Shown piece after piece: positions 43,652-54,989 of a stretch of 64,000 nucleotides of DNA (positions within the stretch are counted from its first letter, which is position 1; every line of letters starts with the position of its first letter). The DNA lies in assembly GCA_011109175.1 (NCBI GenBank), contig RDEW01000002.1, forward strand, positions 686,676 to 750,675, in the 5' to 3' direction. The notes below the pieces were generated by a model. The model worked only from the letters and a program-made list of their open reading frames with translations, had not been told where the DNA came from and did not search any database. This stretch comes from Dicyema japonicum (lineage: Eukaryota; Dicyemida; Rhombozoa; Dicyemidae). A program made the position numbers and the translations under genes.

Positions 43652-43885
43652 CACGTGGCGCCATGTGGTGCTGCTTGGCTAATTGATTGAAGTTTTCTTT
43701 TTGTTTGTCTGTTCCTCCTCTCTCTTTTTATTAAAGTGGCGTCATGTGATCCACCTGTCTAGGTGGCGCCCAGTGCCTGGCTGGTGCTCTCCCCCACTCC
43801 ACTGGAGGGGAAATGGAAACTGGATACACTCAGTTTTTTTACTTTAATTTCTTTCTCGGTGTATCCGGGTCAATAAATAAATTAA
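43652..43885 (+). mobile_element. SINE-A copy with internal deletion
   Basis: It keeps the 5' block (GGCGCCATGTGGTGCTGC), the GGCGTCATGTGATCCACC module and the tail (TTTCTTTCTCGGTGTATCC). The part between CACTGGAGGGG and TGGAAACTGG is deleted. It lies about 65 bp upstream of the coiled-coil gene. Confidence 0.75.
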
Positions 43886-43951
43886 TTAAAAATAATATAA
43901 TTTATTTTTAAACTTATCAATAAAATTTCCCGTTAAAATATTTTTGTTCAT

Positions 43952-44726
43952 ATGGTTGTAGAAAGTGACGATTTAGTTGACCTGACAAATGACTTGGAAT
44001 CTCTCTTTTTAGTAATTTAGTTTAATTTTAACAGGACTACAATTGTCAAATGGACATTAAAGCTAGCTTAACGGAGGAAAATAATAAATTAAATGATGAT
44101 TTATCAAAGTTGTCTCATTTAAACAGATCACTTCATAATCGTTTAATCTTATTGAATTTTTTTTAGAACTTGATTCTTTATGTAAATTAAATGATGAAAA
44201 AATAGCCTCTTTGAATGTTTTTCAAGGTCTTGCTTAAATTTTGATTTTTTGTAGAAAAATATGACAACTTAAATAACAGATGTAGCAATTTAAACAAAGA
44301 AAATGAAATTATCTTACAGAAATATATTAATTCAGGAAATCTCCACAATTCTGATTTACTTTTGGCAAAAAACAACCTGAAACAAATTCGTTTGCTGAAA
44401 TGTTTAAATAATATAGATGAGAAAAAAATACAACTCATGAAAAATAAAAATCAAATGGAGTCACAGTTACTTGTGATGAAAGAATCTGTATTTAATCTTT
44501 AACTTGTTAATAGTATAAAACTCAATTTCATGATTATGAAGAAAAAATAAAGATACACCAGCAACAAATTATTGATCAGGAAACTTTTCAGAGAAGGATT
44601 AACCAACTCGAAGAAAATAATGATACAACTATCAAAGATTTACAAAAAAAATTAAAAAACTTGAGGTTAAGCGAAAACGTGTTAAAACAACTCGTTAGTT
44701 TCTATAGAACTGTTTTTAGTTTATAG
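43952..44726 (+). CDS. Coiled-coil protein with four tiny introns, unassigned
   Basis: Five exons join in frame: 43952-44011, 44035-44140, 44167-44226, 44255-44487 and 44514-44726. The introns are GT-AG of 23, 26, 28 and 26 nt. The protein is about 223 residues, rich in Leu, Asn, Lys and Glu, with heptad-like helices throughout (LTEENNKLNDDLSKLSHLNR; LAKNNLKQIRLLKCLNNIDE; RRINQLEENNDTTIKDLQKK). It is probably a structural or scaffold coiled coil; no family signature. A further 26-nt GT-AG interval (44694-44719) would replace the C-terminus and end at 44749. AATAAA lies at 44729-44734. ATG 43952 is chosen as the first in-frame Met, but an upstream exon is possible because GTTGTAG at 43955-43961 looks like a splice acceptor. 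Confidence 0.65.
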
Positions 44727-44749
44727 TGAATAAATTTTTGTTGTCATAA

Positions 44750-45221
44750 AATATAAGTTAGGTAATGTCTAACTCGTGAACATTCTGGGTTCCCTCAAAA
44801 CTTGGATGAACTTAATCTGAAATGGCATCCCTTTAAATGCAGATGATTAGCTAAACTAAGTCTTGTAATACCCGGAGATTTGTCACTAGAAAATGTGATG
44901 GGTGTTTTAGTCGCTAAATTTTCGCCCAACACCCCTTAATCTAAGATAATATTTTTTTCGCGTAGACGAAAATTAAGCTTGTCATTTCTCAAAATAGTCA
45001 ATATGCTTTTTGACTAGACAGATCTGAGATTTAAGGACTTTTTAGTAAAATTCTACATTATAATTCTTCCTTGTGTTATTAATAGAGGTAAGTGACTAGT
45101 CTAGCAATTTAAAAGACACATTAATTTTTTTATCCCTTTGGCCTTAATAGTAGCAATTTTAAGACTATGGTTTAACTCTGAAGGGTTTGCTTACGACCGT
45201 TATTAACCACAACCTCGTTTC
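44750..45221. other. No gene recognised
   Basis: AT-rich spacer. Confidence 0.5.
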
Positions 45222-45520
45222 CTTGTAAAAGGCCGGCCGTCCCTAGCCGTTTAGACGCAAGTGCCAGATACTTCCACAAGTCTCTGATGTTCACAGGAAA
45301 TCCCGGGAAGAGTAAGCTCCTTGTAGAATCAATGATAATAGGTCCGGAGGATGAAGTCGAGAGCCAGATTCGTCTCTAAAGAGGAAGTATCTAGAACATA
45401 ATTGTGTCAAGATCTTCTTGTTTCTCTATCTAGGGTAGTATCAGAGTCATCCACAATGAGAGAAGGCCATCCAACAGATCGTTCTAAACCAGTATCCGGA
45501 TGGCTTTGGTAGAAGGGATT
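45222..45520 (-). repeat. Dispersed repeat F, copy 2
   Basis: Same-orientation match to 32155-32442. The minus-strand frame LTLPGISCEHQRLVEVSGTC is the longer legible piece here. Not classified. Confidence 0.45.
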
Positions 45521-47689
45521 ATTTTAATTTCGAGAACATCTATTTTTCTTAAATATGGTGTAGGATTTGTAGATAATAATAATTTTATAGTAAAATTCAA
45601 CTATCACACTTGTACATTTTATTACTAACAATTTATCAGTCACGTGTCATTATATTTTGAAAGTTTTTCCTACATTCATACATAAAGCGAGCGATTCAAA
45701 ATAGCTCTCCAAAGGTCGTCAAAAGGAAACTCACACGTCTACGGTGTGGATATAGTCCAACTCTGGGTTCGAGATCTTTTACCTTGCCTCCGATGGCTGG
45801 AATCGGCTTGGAAACTGAACAACTCATAAACAACTTGCCCATCTAAGCATCCAATGCATTTCCGTCAGCTGTGAAAGCCAAGATATTGAAAATAAATGAG
45901 TATACTATCTTATCCGACAGAGTATTGTTTCCTTCTCTCGCTGTGGTGACTTCCTCTGTCATCGGATCCTTGATGTTGGAATTTCTGGATCGACAAATAA
46001 ACAAAATTTTGACAGGAAAACTCTTTTTTTATGAAAGGGCTGAAAATATCTGTTTTGGAACGTCACACGTGTCGATGGTATCTATCCTTCTAACTTAGAG
46101 TTAACAACACTTACCTATGATAATGAGGACCAGAACTCTTAAAAAAAAAAGATACCCCTGTTACAGTTAATCTTAAAGTCCGAATCAGTCAAAACCTCGG
46201 AGATTCTTGAATCAAACATGCTATTCTTACGTGCAACCGGATGATCGATAACAAAACAGGTGACGGTTGATTGAACACATTTTGACGTTCACGAGTGTTG
46301 CTGCCACCAGCAACTTGACAAAGCAAGGGTAGGTGACCTTCTGTGTGAGGGAAGAAGACGCTGGATTTTAGTAGTCAATTGATATTTTCATTTCTTGATG
46401 AGGAAACACATATCTTCAAGCGGAAGAAACTTATTCGATTATCGGTGATTTGATGATAAAAACTACTGATGCATGTCACATGAGAGAGAGGGCTTATCTG
46501 CGCAATAGCTTTCAAAAATTTTCACTTTTGGAATTCTCTGGACCTGACTTCCTTACCGTTACGAGTAAACGTCTGTCACATGTGACCTCGAAACAGAGTT
46601 GAAGGCATTTTGCTTGCCGATTTCTAATGGATGAGGTCTCTATTGCTCAGCTTGTATGGAACTAGATATTCGAAAGTAACTATTTTGTCTTTCTCCTTTG
46701 TCAGGTACTTAATTCATTTCAAAATTTTTACGGATGGCTAATCAGAGTACTATTCCAAAGCTATTCCAAAGTCGAAAAATGGTCCTGGACCTATCAAAGA
46801 CGTCTTTGATCACCAAAAAATCAAGGTACAGCCAAATAGTCAAGGAACTCATCATCGATCCAAGTAACTTCAGACATTAAGGTTCGACTCTGCTTTAAAG
46901 TTTTTTTTTTCTCATCAGTCACACATTCCTCTAGTATAATTCGAAGAAAATCATAATTGTGCTCCTCTTGTTTTCAGATGTGTTAATAATCCTATTTAGA
47001 TTCCAAACTGCCATCATTTATTGATAAAGAGGTTCAAATCCTTTTATCTTTATCCCCATATATTCCATCTTGCTTATATTTGATATGAGAATGTTGTCCT
47101 TATTTCGTAGTCAAGTACATGGTGGTGAGAAGGTCGCCTTAAAGATGTTGAAAAGAGTGGGAATTACGACTAAGCCCAATGGAGCCCCCTTTTCGTTTAG
47201 GTTCATATCCATAACTTACATTTTACAGCTAAAGACAACTTCAATTTTCTAATTTTGAACGATATTTAGGTTCTTGTCGAGTTCTAACTTGACAGAGGAA
47301 TTCGAATGCAGACATTAATGCATTTAATGCTTTTTATTCCGGACTTTTGATGGTCCTTACCATGCATTAAGGATCTAATCGCATTCCAGTCGATTCCGTT
47401 GAAACGTCTGCCACTTCCTCAAATATACCATTATAGCACACCTATCAATGTTGTTATGGATTACCTTAATCCATATAACGCTTTAGTTAGCCAGGTGGTT
47501 AACTGGACGGAAAGTTAATATGGTATGAGGCTCTATACACTTAATGTCTTTATCTCCCATTGTAGATATACTTTTTAGTAACCCCTTTTAATGGACTTTG
47601 CAGACATCAGAAACATTAGATTGAATAATGTTATTGACATCAGATACGAGAACCTTTAAGCGGTTTCGCGGAAATACAAAACCGTGAAT
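45521..47689. other. No gene recognised
   Basis: About 2.2 kb with only short open frames. The one at 45871-46098 (75 codons, GTG start; VVTSSVIGSLMLEFLDRQI) is the best but lacks a recognised domain. Confidence 0.45.
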
Positions 47690-48075
47690 GGATGAATCTA
47701 TATTAAGAAAATTGGTGATTGATTCCTATTGTGCACCACAAGCCTATGCCATTAGTCTTGATCTATAAATCTTTAATTTTAAATTTGCCTGTGGTATTCC
47801 TTGTGTCACCACAACTGAGAAACCAAGAACCACGTGGGACGTCAAAAGCGATTATTCTCACAGAACTTATTATAAAATTGAAACCGGATATTGTCAAAGA
47901 TAATTTCTTGAAATACAATATATCTTACATGGACTGGGATCATTATCTCTATCGAAGATCTCACAGACACATGGCCTCTGTCGAAGTCGTTACGCGAGCT
48001 TTGGATGCTGCAAAAACCCGTTATGCTCGAACAGTATGTCTTTGCAGACGTGACTGGAAACAACGACTTTAAGGT
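47690..48075 (+). mobile_element. LINE endonuclease C-terminal fragment
   Basis: The frame 47719-48072 reads VSPQLRNQEPRGTSKAIILT, then KLKPDIVKDNFLKYNISYMD followed by WDHY. This parallels VSSQLIDHVDKPRILWDIGS and IKYDTSSIDWEH in the zinc-knuckle LINE at 9632-10070, so it is a diverged relative of that element. Confidence 0.6.
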
Positions 48076-48199
48076 ATGACCATCTTTCCCTTTGAAGCGG
48101 GCAACCTATTTGTTGGACGTCACCTGCACCTCATATCTATATTAAAGTTTTTCAGGAGCCTTTTCTGGTCATGTTTTTTGTTCCTCTAGCTGTTGACTG

Positions 48200-48350
48200 A
48201 CTGGTTTCATTGCGTCTGCGATGCTGGAAATCTAGAGTCGTCTAGAGAATCGGATTTCTGCACGAATATGAGATCCTCGTGAGCGATGCAGGTTATTTAT
48301 CAAATCTCGTTCTTCATCCTGAGGCGAAATAGCAACGCAGTCAGATTATT
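48200..48350 (+). repeat. Dispersed repeat E, copy 2
   Basis: It matches 39950-40085 (GCGTCTGCGATG, TAGAGTCGTCT, TTCTGCACGAATATGAGATC, CTCGTGAGCG). It follows the LINE endonuclease fragment, as copy 1 follows an ORF. Confidence 0.6.
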
Positions 48351-48950
48351 AATTTTCGAATGCTATCGAGTTGGTACTAGTGATGTTTCAGGATACAACA
48401 CGTGTCATCCTCAATTATTTGCTACATCCTAATTTAAAAAGCTCAAACTTAACACTCCAGGTATCCAATAATGAATGGATAATACGAAAAATGATTATGA
48501 AACCCAAAATTTTATTTATTTATTTTATTAATTCCGAAATTACGAGAAAGTGGATAAAAGTTATCGTCTAATAAAGTGATCCCGTGTCCATACCACTCCT
48601 TTTCCTACGGTTAGTTTTGGAGTCCTGGATTAATCTCCACAGCGGGGAAAGTTTCTTCTCATATCTCGGGCAGGCGTCCATATATGAAACCCAAAATAGA
48701 AACAATGAGGAAAAAAATTGTCAGAGGAATTAAAAATAGATATTGTATGTTATGTCAATGCTCTTCTCTCGATCCTAAACAAACTCATTGTAGTCGAGTT
48801 GTCTCTTGATCACGTTGCATCAGACCTCCTCTATTATTTTTTTCTGAGTAGGATCTCCAAAGGTGTCAGAATTCTGTTCTTCATGTTGATAATATACTTG
48901 TTTGTCACTACAAGAGCCCTCTTTATGTAGCCGCATTTTCTGAGCATTAG
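48351..48950. other. No gene recognised
   Basis: AT-rich spacer, possibly the decayed 3' part of the minus-strand LINE at 48951-49520. Confidence 0.4.
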
Positions 48951-49520
48951 TCATAGAGATCTAAGATCACCAATGTTTTGATCTCTTGATGATAAAACAA
49001 TGTTGTCTGCATAAACCAATAGAAGATCGTTTTCTCCACTCTGTATCAGAATCTCAGCCATGAATAAGTTGTTGGAATCGAATTGTGGTTGATAGACTTT
49101 AATAAGTTTAGCAATTAGATTACTATCCAGATTATTCAGGAGTATACTTGGAATTCCATTGTGACTAGGTAGATGTGTTAAACAAATTTGAAACAAAATC
49201 TCCTTCACTTCTTTTTAAGAAATGTAAGATGACGATGGATCCCTTTTTGATTTTATAATAAGTGGATGTACGTCCATCTTTTTATAGTTTTTATGTGAGA
49301 TGTTGCATATTATTTTTTCGAGGCATTTAGGTCCTTTGGCTGTAGTTGTCGTCTTCAGTGACTTTTTATCTGCCCTCGATACGTTACGAATTATTTTCCA
49401 GACTTGGCTGTCAACGGATTGCGGTTTAGAGTTGAAATAACACGTGTCCGTTTTGTTATTTGTATTTTGAATTGTTGTGACAAAATAAAATCCAAAACTA
49501 CGCATATCCGATGTCTCCAT
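48951..49520 (-). mobile_element. LINE reverse transcriptase fragment with internal deletion
   Basis: The minus strand reads VWKIIRNVSRADKKSL and ICNISHKNYKKMD (the linker also seen at 6960 and 1135). Next come NGIPSILLNNLDSNLIAKL and MAEIL, then it jumps directly to LLLVYADNIVLSSRDQN (motif C). The segment between fingers and motif C is deleted. It belongs to the 2A-LINE family group. Confidence 0.7.
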
Positions 49521-49784
49521 CTACACGGAAGATAAAGACATTGATGCTATGTACATCATACAAACCATTTTATCAACTAACAACTTCGTACCTGGTTTTT
49601 TAGATTTCAGTCTATAATTTGGATTTTAACACTTTTTCATTACTATCAGAAACATCACGTGAGTATAATGCCTCCTATGTATTGAAATATATGAAATTGA
49701 GATCCAAAAATTTTAAACGTGGTAGAATAAACAAACTGAGACTACGATAAAGACATAGGCATTATTAGAGGTGTCAAACACTCA

Positions 49785-50038
49785 ATTATTATTATCATTA
49801 ACCCCAGGCTTACCATTGTAAGCCCAGCACAAACAGTCATAACTAACTAATCCAAAGAAAGAACCAAAGGAAGAGCATCTGCTTGTGTCGACCAAATCCA
49901 TCTTCCAATAATTCATTACAGGCTTCCGCTTCAGAAGAGAGGTGGGGAAGTATGTCCGCACTCTTCCATTTTTGTCCCAGGTCCAACCGTCGCGGACATC
50001 ACTTCATTCTTTAGTGGAATAGTTTTTATAATGCAATC
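49785..50038 (-). mobile_element. SINE-C copy with intact 3' hairpin
   Basis: Minus-strand copy; the 3' stem is GGCTTAC-AATG-GTAAGCC (49824-49807), seven perfect pairs, followed by TGGGGTTAATGATAATAATA. Other landmarks are as in 28285-28511. Confidence 0.75.
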
Positions 50039-50189
50039 TTCATTAGAGGATATGGTCAACAAAAAATATAGTTAGATTTATTAATTAAAGTCAAATTTTG
50101 ACTAAGTGGATTCATGCTTTGCCACGACTATATGTGGAGGCATAACGAGGTAGTAAGGAGTCTTCATCATCTACTATGAAATAAGTACG

Positions 50190-50740
50190 TTATTCGCCAC
50201 ACCAGAAAGTTGCGGACTCATAAGGTGCAATCTGTAGTTGAGAACACCAAGGTCCAAGTCATGGTAAACAGTGTTATCCGTATCTCGGTGCAAGTCAAGC
50301 ACAATACACCGGACATTGTAATATACGATAAGGAGTCTGGTTTATTTGATTTCATAGCAGTTTTCATTACGTCTCAAGACCGTTTGCAGACTGTGGAGGT
50401 GGAGAAAAAAAGGAAGTATGACTAGCTTGCAAACGAGATGGGGCAGATGCTTGTTGCAAGGTCCTCGTTATTCCTATAGTAATGACATGGGAAGGAATTG
50501 CAACAAAGTACCACAAGGGTTATCTGAAGCAGTTGGGGGTAGATAGGAAGCTCCAGGACTATCTACAGTCCACTGTATTAAAGCGGACCTTAGAGAGCCT
50601 GACACTGGAGTATAGAAGGCAGAGCCCTGAGATGCCATATGGGCAGAGGGTTCAATTGGACAAGGCGCTCTAGGAGTTATTTCAGCAATCAGAATACCCT
50701 GCCTGAGGAAACTGGCAAACAGGCAGGCGAGGAAGGTTGT
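50190..50740 (+). mobile_element. Retrotransposon C-terminal domain with PD-(D/E)XK-like motif
   Basis: The frame 50210-50425 reads NTPDIVIYDKESGLFDFIAV then EVEKKRKYD, TAG, LANEMGQML. After a frameshift come CKVLVIPIVMTWEGIATKY, LKQLGVDRKLQDYLQ and STVLKRTLESLTLEYRR. The order PDIV..D, KY..L..E, V.P+V, helical tail is a recurrent C-terminal domain of invertebrate retrotransposon polyproteins and resembles the restriction-like endonuclease of R2-type elements. The RT itself is absent. One stop and one frameshift inactivate it. Confidence 0.6.
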
Positions 50741-51566
50741 TGATTATTAAATATTAACTTTTTATTGTTGGTCAAATAAAATGGGTTTAATATTTTTAAA
50801 ATTGTTTTACAATATGGCGAACCTTTAAATACATTTGTATATTATTTGGCATGCGTCTGCAAAGTGTTCGTGGTTAGTTGTTTTTTATATTCTTTGTAGT
50901 TTCTGTTGTATTGTCATAATTTTCTTCAATATTAGCTAATTGGATTCATCAAATAGTGTTGAAGGCTGTTATCAAAATGTCTAATATATATTTACATTTC
51001 GGTAACCGATAAATATGGATTATTCTTCACTATTTGTTTTGTCTCCATTTATGTTCTCTTGGCTATATTTTTTTCCAGGCTATTTTTATTCCACATTGTT
51101 ATTTCGTCTGCATCGTGTCAAGATTATTTTTAGGAATATTATCCAAGGATTTTACGTAATCAGTGATCTGTTTTATTCATTATTCCACAACAATTCTTAT
51201 CAGAAAAGTCCTTCGGATAAAAGTGAGCTAATTGTCTTTTTGGTGGAAACTTTCACTAGTCGCTTATATAAATGTGAACACATGACCTCGAATTCAACAT
51301 CTTCTAAATGATCACAAAATTCAATAGTTTATTATTATTATTAAATTTTAGTCAAGTGTATCCAACACAGAAATAAATTGTTAGATTCCTATTTGCAAAC
51401 TTTCAAAAGAAATTTCATCTAATTCGAATGTTCATTTCACGTTTGTATAAAATATAAAAAATATCTCGTTTTTCAAATTCCTTGAGACATTGATCATTAC
51501 AAGGAAATTATGTTTCGGGAGATTTATTTTCATGGATGGAACTCCTTCAGTTATTAAAATAATTTA
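50741..51566. other. No recognised gene; one hydrophobic ORF
   Basis: ATG 51015 opens 98 codons (to 51311) with an aromatic-rich N-terminus (SPFMFSWLYFFPGYFYSTLL) and a hydrophilic end. Several GT-AG intervals of 19-42 nt inside could be introns that would change it. It could be a small host gene. The rest is AT-rich spacer. Confidence 0.3.
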
Positions 51567-52805
51567 CAGTCCGACCTCGATTTGGAACGGACCTCGGCTG
51601 GAACACCTCAGTTTTTGGAACAGTTTGTCGAATCTCTGCCAAAAATACTGAAAACTTCGATATGGAACTGAATTTATTACTATTTTTTATTTCTATTCAT
51701 TAAAAAATTAATTATTTTTAAATAAAAAAACTCTATACTTAATCGTATCAGTCTTAGTTATGAGAAAAAAGTTTCAATTGCTCGACTACTGAAAAATCAT
51801 TCAGACATAGTACTTGCTCGAAAATATGAATCGAAAATTGGCACAATAGGTCGAAAAAAACGATTATGCCGTACATAAGCCGTGGGAACATTATATCAAA
51901 TTTTCGAACTCAAACAAAAACTGACGATTTTTTTAAACTTTGGATAGTAAAGTTCTCGACACTTTTCAACAATTACGACTTCAAACTATTTAAATTTTTG
52001 ACCCTCTTATTAAAAAAATTGGTAATTTCGCTTTTTTTACATCTTAAGGTATGCTAATTGCATCTAAATTGAACTTTACAAGCTTTAAAGCATCGAATAG
52101 ATAGCTAATGAATTTAAAAAAAACACATGAACTCACTTCAAAATCCTTATGGGCAAGAAAAAACTCATGCAATCGTAATGGAATTCAATCATTTTTAAAT
52201 GTTTTCCATAAAAAAATTGTTGAATATGGAAAAAATAATATTTTCAACATTGATGAAACTTGTCTTTTTATTTAAAAAAGACCCCAAAAATCATTCGTAC
52301 AAAAAAATAAAAATTCGTCAGGGTCTAAAATAAATAAGGAAAAAATTTCTTTGCTCTTATGTTGTAGTTATTCAAGAAACTAATTTGATCCTTTATTTAA
52401 TTAAACATCAATATGTTTCAGAAATTTTAACCCAGAGGATTATGGTGCTATGTACTCGTCATCCAGAAATGCTTGAATGACTAGAGATACTTTTAATCAA
52501 TGGTTATTTTTGATAAATAAATGTATAATGGTATGCAAAATAAAAAGACGACAGTCAAAGAAGTAGTAAAAAAATTAATGAATTGGAAGAATCAGTTCTA
52601 GACATTGCTACAAGGTTTTTAAAAATTTTAACAGCTTCAGACAAAATTTATTCAGTAGTTTGAAGAATAACTAAGGATATAAAAATTTTAAGACTTTCTT
52701 GCATTGATTAAATTAATATTGATGTTAATTTTTTTGACAGAATTTCGGTTTTTGGAACAACCTCAGTTTTTAAAACACATTGTGTTCCAAATCGAGGTCC
52801 GACTG
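51567..52805 (+). mobile_element. Tigger/pogo DNA transposon with TIRs and TA duplication
   Basis: 1239-bp element. The 22-bp terminal inverted repeats start CAGTCCGACCTCG (51567-51588 and 52784-52805) and differ at one position. They are flanked by TA (51565-51566 and 52806-52807), the target of the Tc1/mariner superfamily. Inside, a CENP-B-like helix-turn-helix remnant (FQQLRLQTI.IFDPLIKKIG near 51965) is followed by the DDE part YGKNNIFNIDETCLFI near 52235, KISLLLCCS near 52345 and RNA.MTRDTFNQWLF near 52470. Multiple stops show it is no longer autonomous. Confidence 0.9.
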
Positions 52806-52829
52806 TATTACTTAAAAAAACTGTCTCCT

Positions 52830-52880
52830 GTGTAAGGTGGATCCGATAACGCCACTGAAAGGAAAGAGAGAAATCTAAAA
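52830..52880 (-). mobile_element. SINE-B/A core fragment
   Basis: The minus strand reads GTGGCGTTATCGGATCCACC followed by TTACACAGG. This is only the core module, just outside the Tigger element. Confidence 0.5.
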
Positions 52881-52984
52881 TCAAGTAGCCGAATCAGAAT
52901 ATTGAGAACAAGAATTTATTTTCTCCATTAACTCACTCAGGTAAGACTTTAAATAATTTCACCCCTTATTATTATAGGCACGTA

Positions 52985-53945
52985 CGCGATGCCAAGATCA
53001 TGACAAAGCATGTGCAACACGAAAAATTAACAATCTAATTAACGTCGCCCATCTTTTTCGATCCGTTGCCATGTTCCGTAGCACATCTAGATCGTCCCCA
53101 TCTTTAAGGCACTTTTCAATCCTCTTGAGATCTTCATCTAGAATAACCGGCATTGTGTCCTCGGCCGGCCGCGGAAACGAGAAGCTTCTAAAACAAAATA
53201 CTCCTCCATTGCTATGTTGGCAGGGGTCCCCATATTGGCATGTGTCCAAAGAGCCTCCATCTTGAATCAGTAATCTCACATGATATTTGCTTAGTTCCTG
53301 TTCTCTTGGATAAGATTTCGGACGGCATTTTGAAAAAGCTTCGGAAGAAAGGAGTGCTCGGAGATGATTTCTGTGAAAAGAATTCAACTTTTCGAGTTCC
53401 TGCCCTGTACATGCCCATGTACCGGCATTATATAATAGGATTGCCTCTCTAGGCATTGTATAGTCTCATTCGAGTTTTAGGATCAAGCCCTTTGTGCAGA
53501 AGCCAGGTCTTCTTCATTTTGTTGAAAGCAACATTAGTTAGTGTCTTCCTTCGTGTTATATCTTCGGTGTCACCGAGAAGGGATCCTAGTTTTTTTGATC
53601 TACGCCAGTTCTCCTCGGTCCTTTCCTTACTTCTTTTTAGCTCCGTAATTTCAGTTTTGTTTGTGTTTACTTTTAATAACCATTCAGCCATTTTATCTCG
53701 AATTTTCTCCAAAAGTGCAATTAACTCTTTGTTATTCGAAATAAAGTTAACGTCATCCGCATATGCTATTATGTTCGTTCCTTCTCCGATATGAAGCTTC
53801 AAGTCTCGTGGAGCTGCCTCCAGATAAATAATAAGCAAAATCAGGGATAATGGATTTCCTTGAGGGGTACCAATTGTAGTTTCAAATGTCTTCGATAAAG
53901 CTTACCCAGCCCTGACCATCCTAATCGTTGAGCCCTTTGCGTTCA
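52985..53945 (-). mobile_element. RTE-like LINE, RT motif B to C-terminus
   Basis: The minus strand reads ETTIGTPQGNPLSLILLI (motif B), IIAYADDVNFISNNKELI (motif C), LLKVNTNKTEI and KKLGSLLGDTEDITRRK (thumb), LTNVAFNKMKKTWL, and after a frameshift LYNAGTWACTGQELEKLNSF and SRWRLFGHMPI in another frame. The combination of LGSLLGDTEDI and RW.LFGH defines an endonuclease-RT family probably shared with 57640-59410, 13080-13600 and 16640-16917. Interrupted near 53450 and later. Confidence 0.8.
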
Positions 53946-54059
53946 CTATTCTTTAATAGTGAACACCAAAATATTTAAATAAATGATATTATACATTTTT
54001 AAAAGTAATATTCATTTTATAGTTAATACATCAATGACAATTACTAATTTTTGTTATTG

Positions 54060-54905
54060 TGAATTGCATTAATATGGCATGTTCACCATAGAGAGAGTTG
54101 ACTATATATGCAAGTTTCTTCGTTCCACTGGTAATTTTTCTTTTGATTATTAGCAGAATAGGGTTATGATCACTTCGGGTGTCGTAGATGACGGACTAAT
54201 TAATTGTTGTTGAAAGCTGTGGTGAACAGAGTGTGATATCTGGGAGGTTGAAATGTCAGAGTTCCATTGAGGTGTTCCTGTGTTTGATGGGTCATTGATG
54301 ATTGTCAGATTGCCAGACTTCGACAGCAGCAAATTTCCTCTTGTATCTGCAAACTGATTTAACAGCCAGAGAGAGTATTTGGCATTCAAATCGCCGAATA
54401 TCACAACTTCGTTCCAACTCCCTAGTGCTGATAAGTCCGGCATAGTGTAATGTTTCGGACATGAGCATGGGTATACATGTTTACAAAATATAGTCTTCCG
54501 TTTGTTGTGCCAACAGATATTCCGATTATTTCCATGGTTTCATCACTTCCCAATAGTCTCTTCACTTCGATTGTATGTTCGTTATACTTTAGGTGTTTTC
54601 TGATTAATGCAAGTAGTCCTCCTCCACGTTTCTTAGTGCGATCGTCAGGGACGCACGATGTCAGCTTTTAGTTTAACAATCAGAGTTCTAAGTTCAATAA
54701 TTTTGCCTTTAATTCAGATCACGTTTAGTTGTATAACAGAGATCCGATCTTTTGACTTGTGTAGATCACGAATCCGAGAAGCTGATACCAGACCAATAAT
54801 CCGTCGACCAGGGGCGACATGCACCACCGGTGTAAGAGAGCTAGTGACTCTTTTTCGAGATGCTTTAAGAGCATTCTGAGAGCCTCTATAATCGTTGTAT
54901 CCGGT
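54060..54905 (-). mobile_element. LINE AP-endonuclease domain
   Basis: The minus strand reads ISVIQLNVI, GKIIELRTLIVKLK (start of a CR1-type endonuclease), DDRTKKRGGGLLALI, GRLYFVNMYTHAH, WNEVVIFGDLNAKYSLW (GDLNA motif at about 54420-54370) and finally SDHNPILLIIKRK near 54160. Motifs are in the correct order but four or more frame changes occur. No RT follows. The 5' side meets an oppositely oriented LINE-G fragment. Confidence 0.7.
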
Positions 54906-54989
54906 GAACCACATGACTCCACGCTAAACAAATAAATTATATATACATTAGGGAACACAAAAAATGATTTTCCATTAATTTGGATATAA

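Noticed and set aside
53071-53794. Plus-strand ORFs in the 53-kb region
   Set aside because: They are antisense to a clearly readable minus-strand reverse transcriptase.
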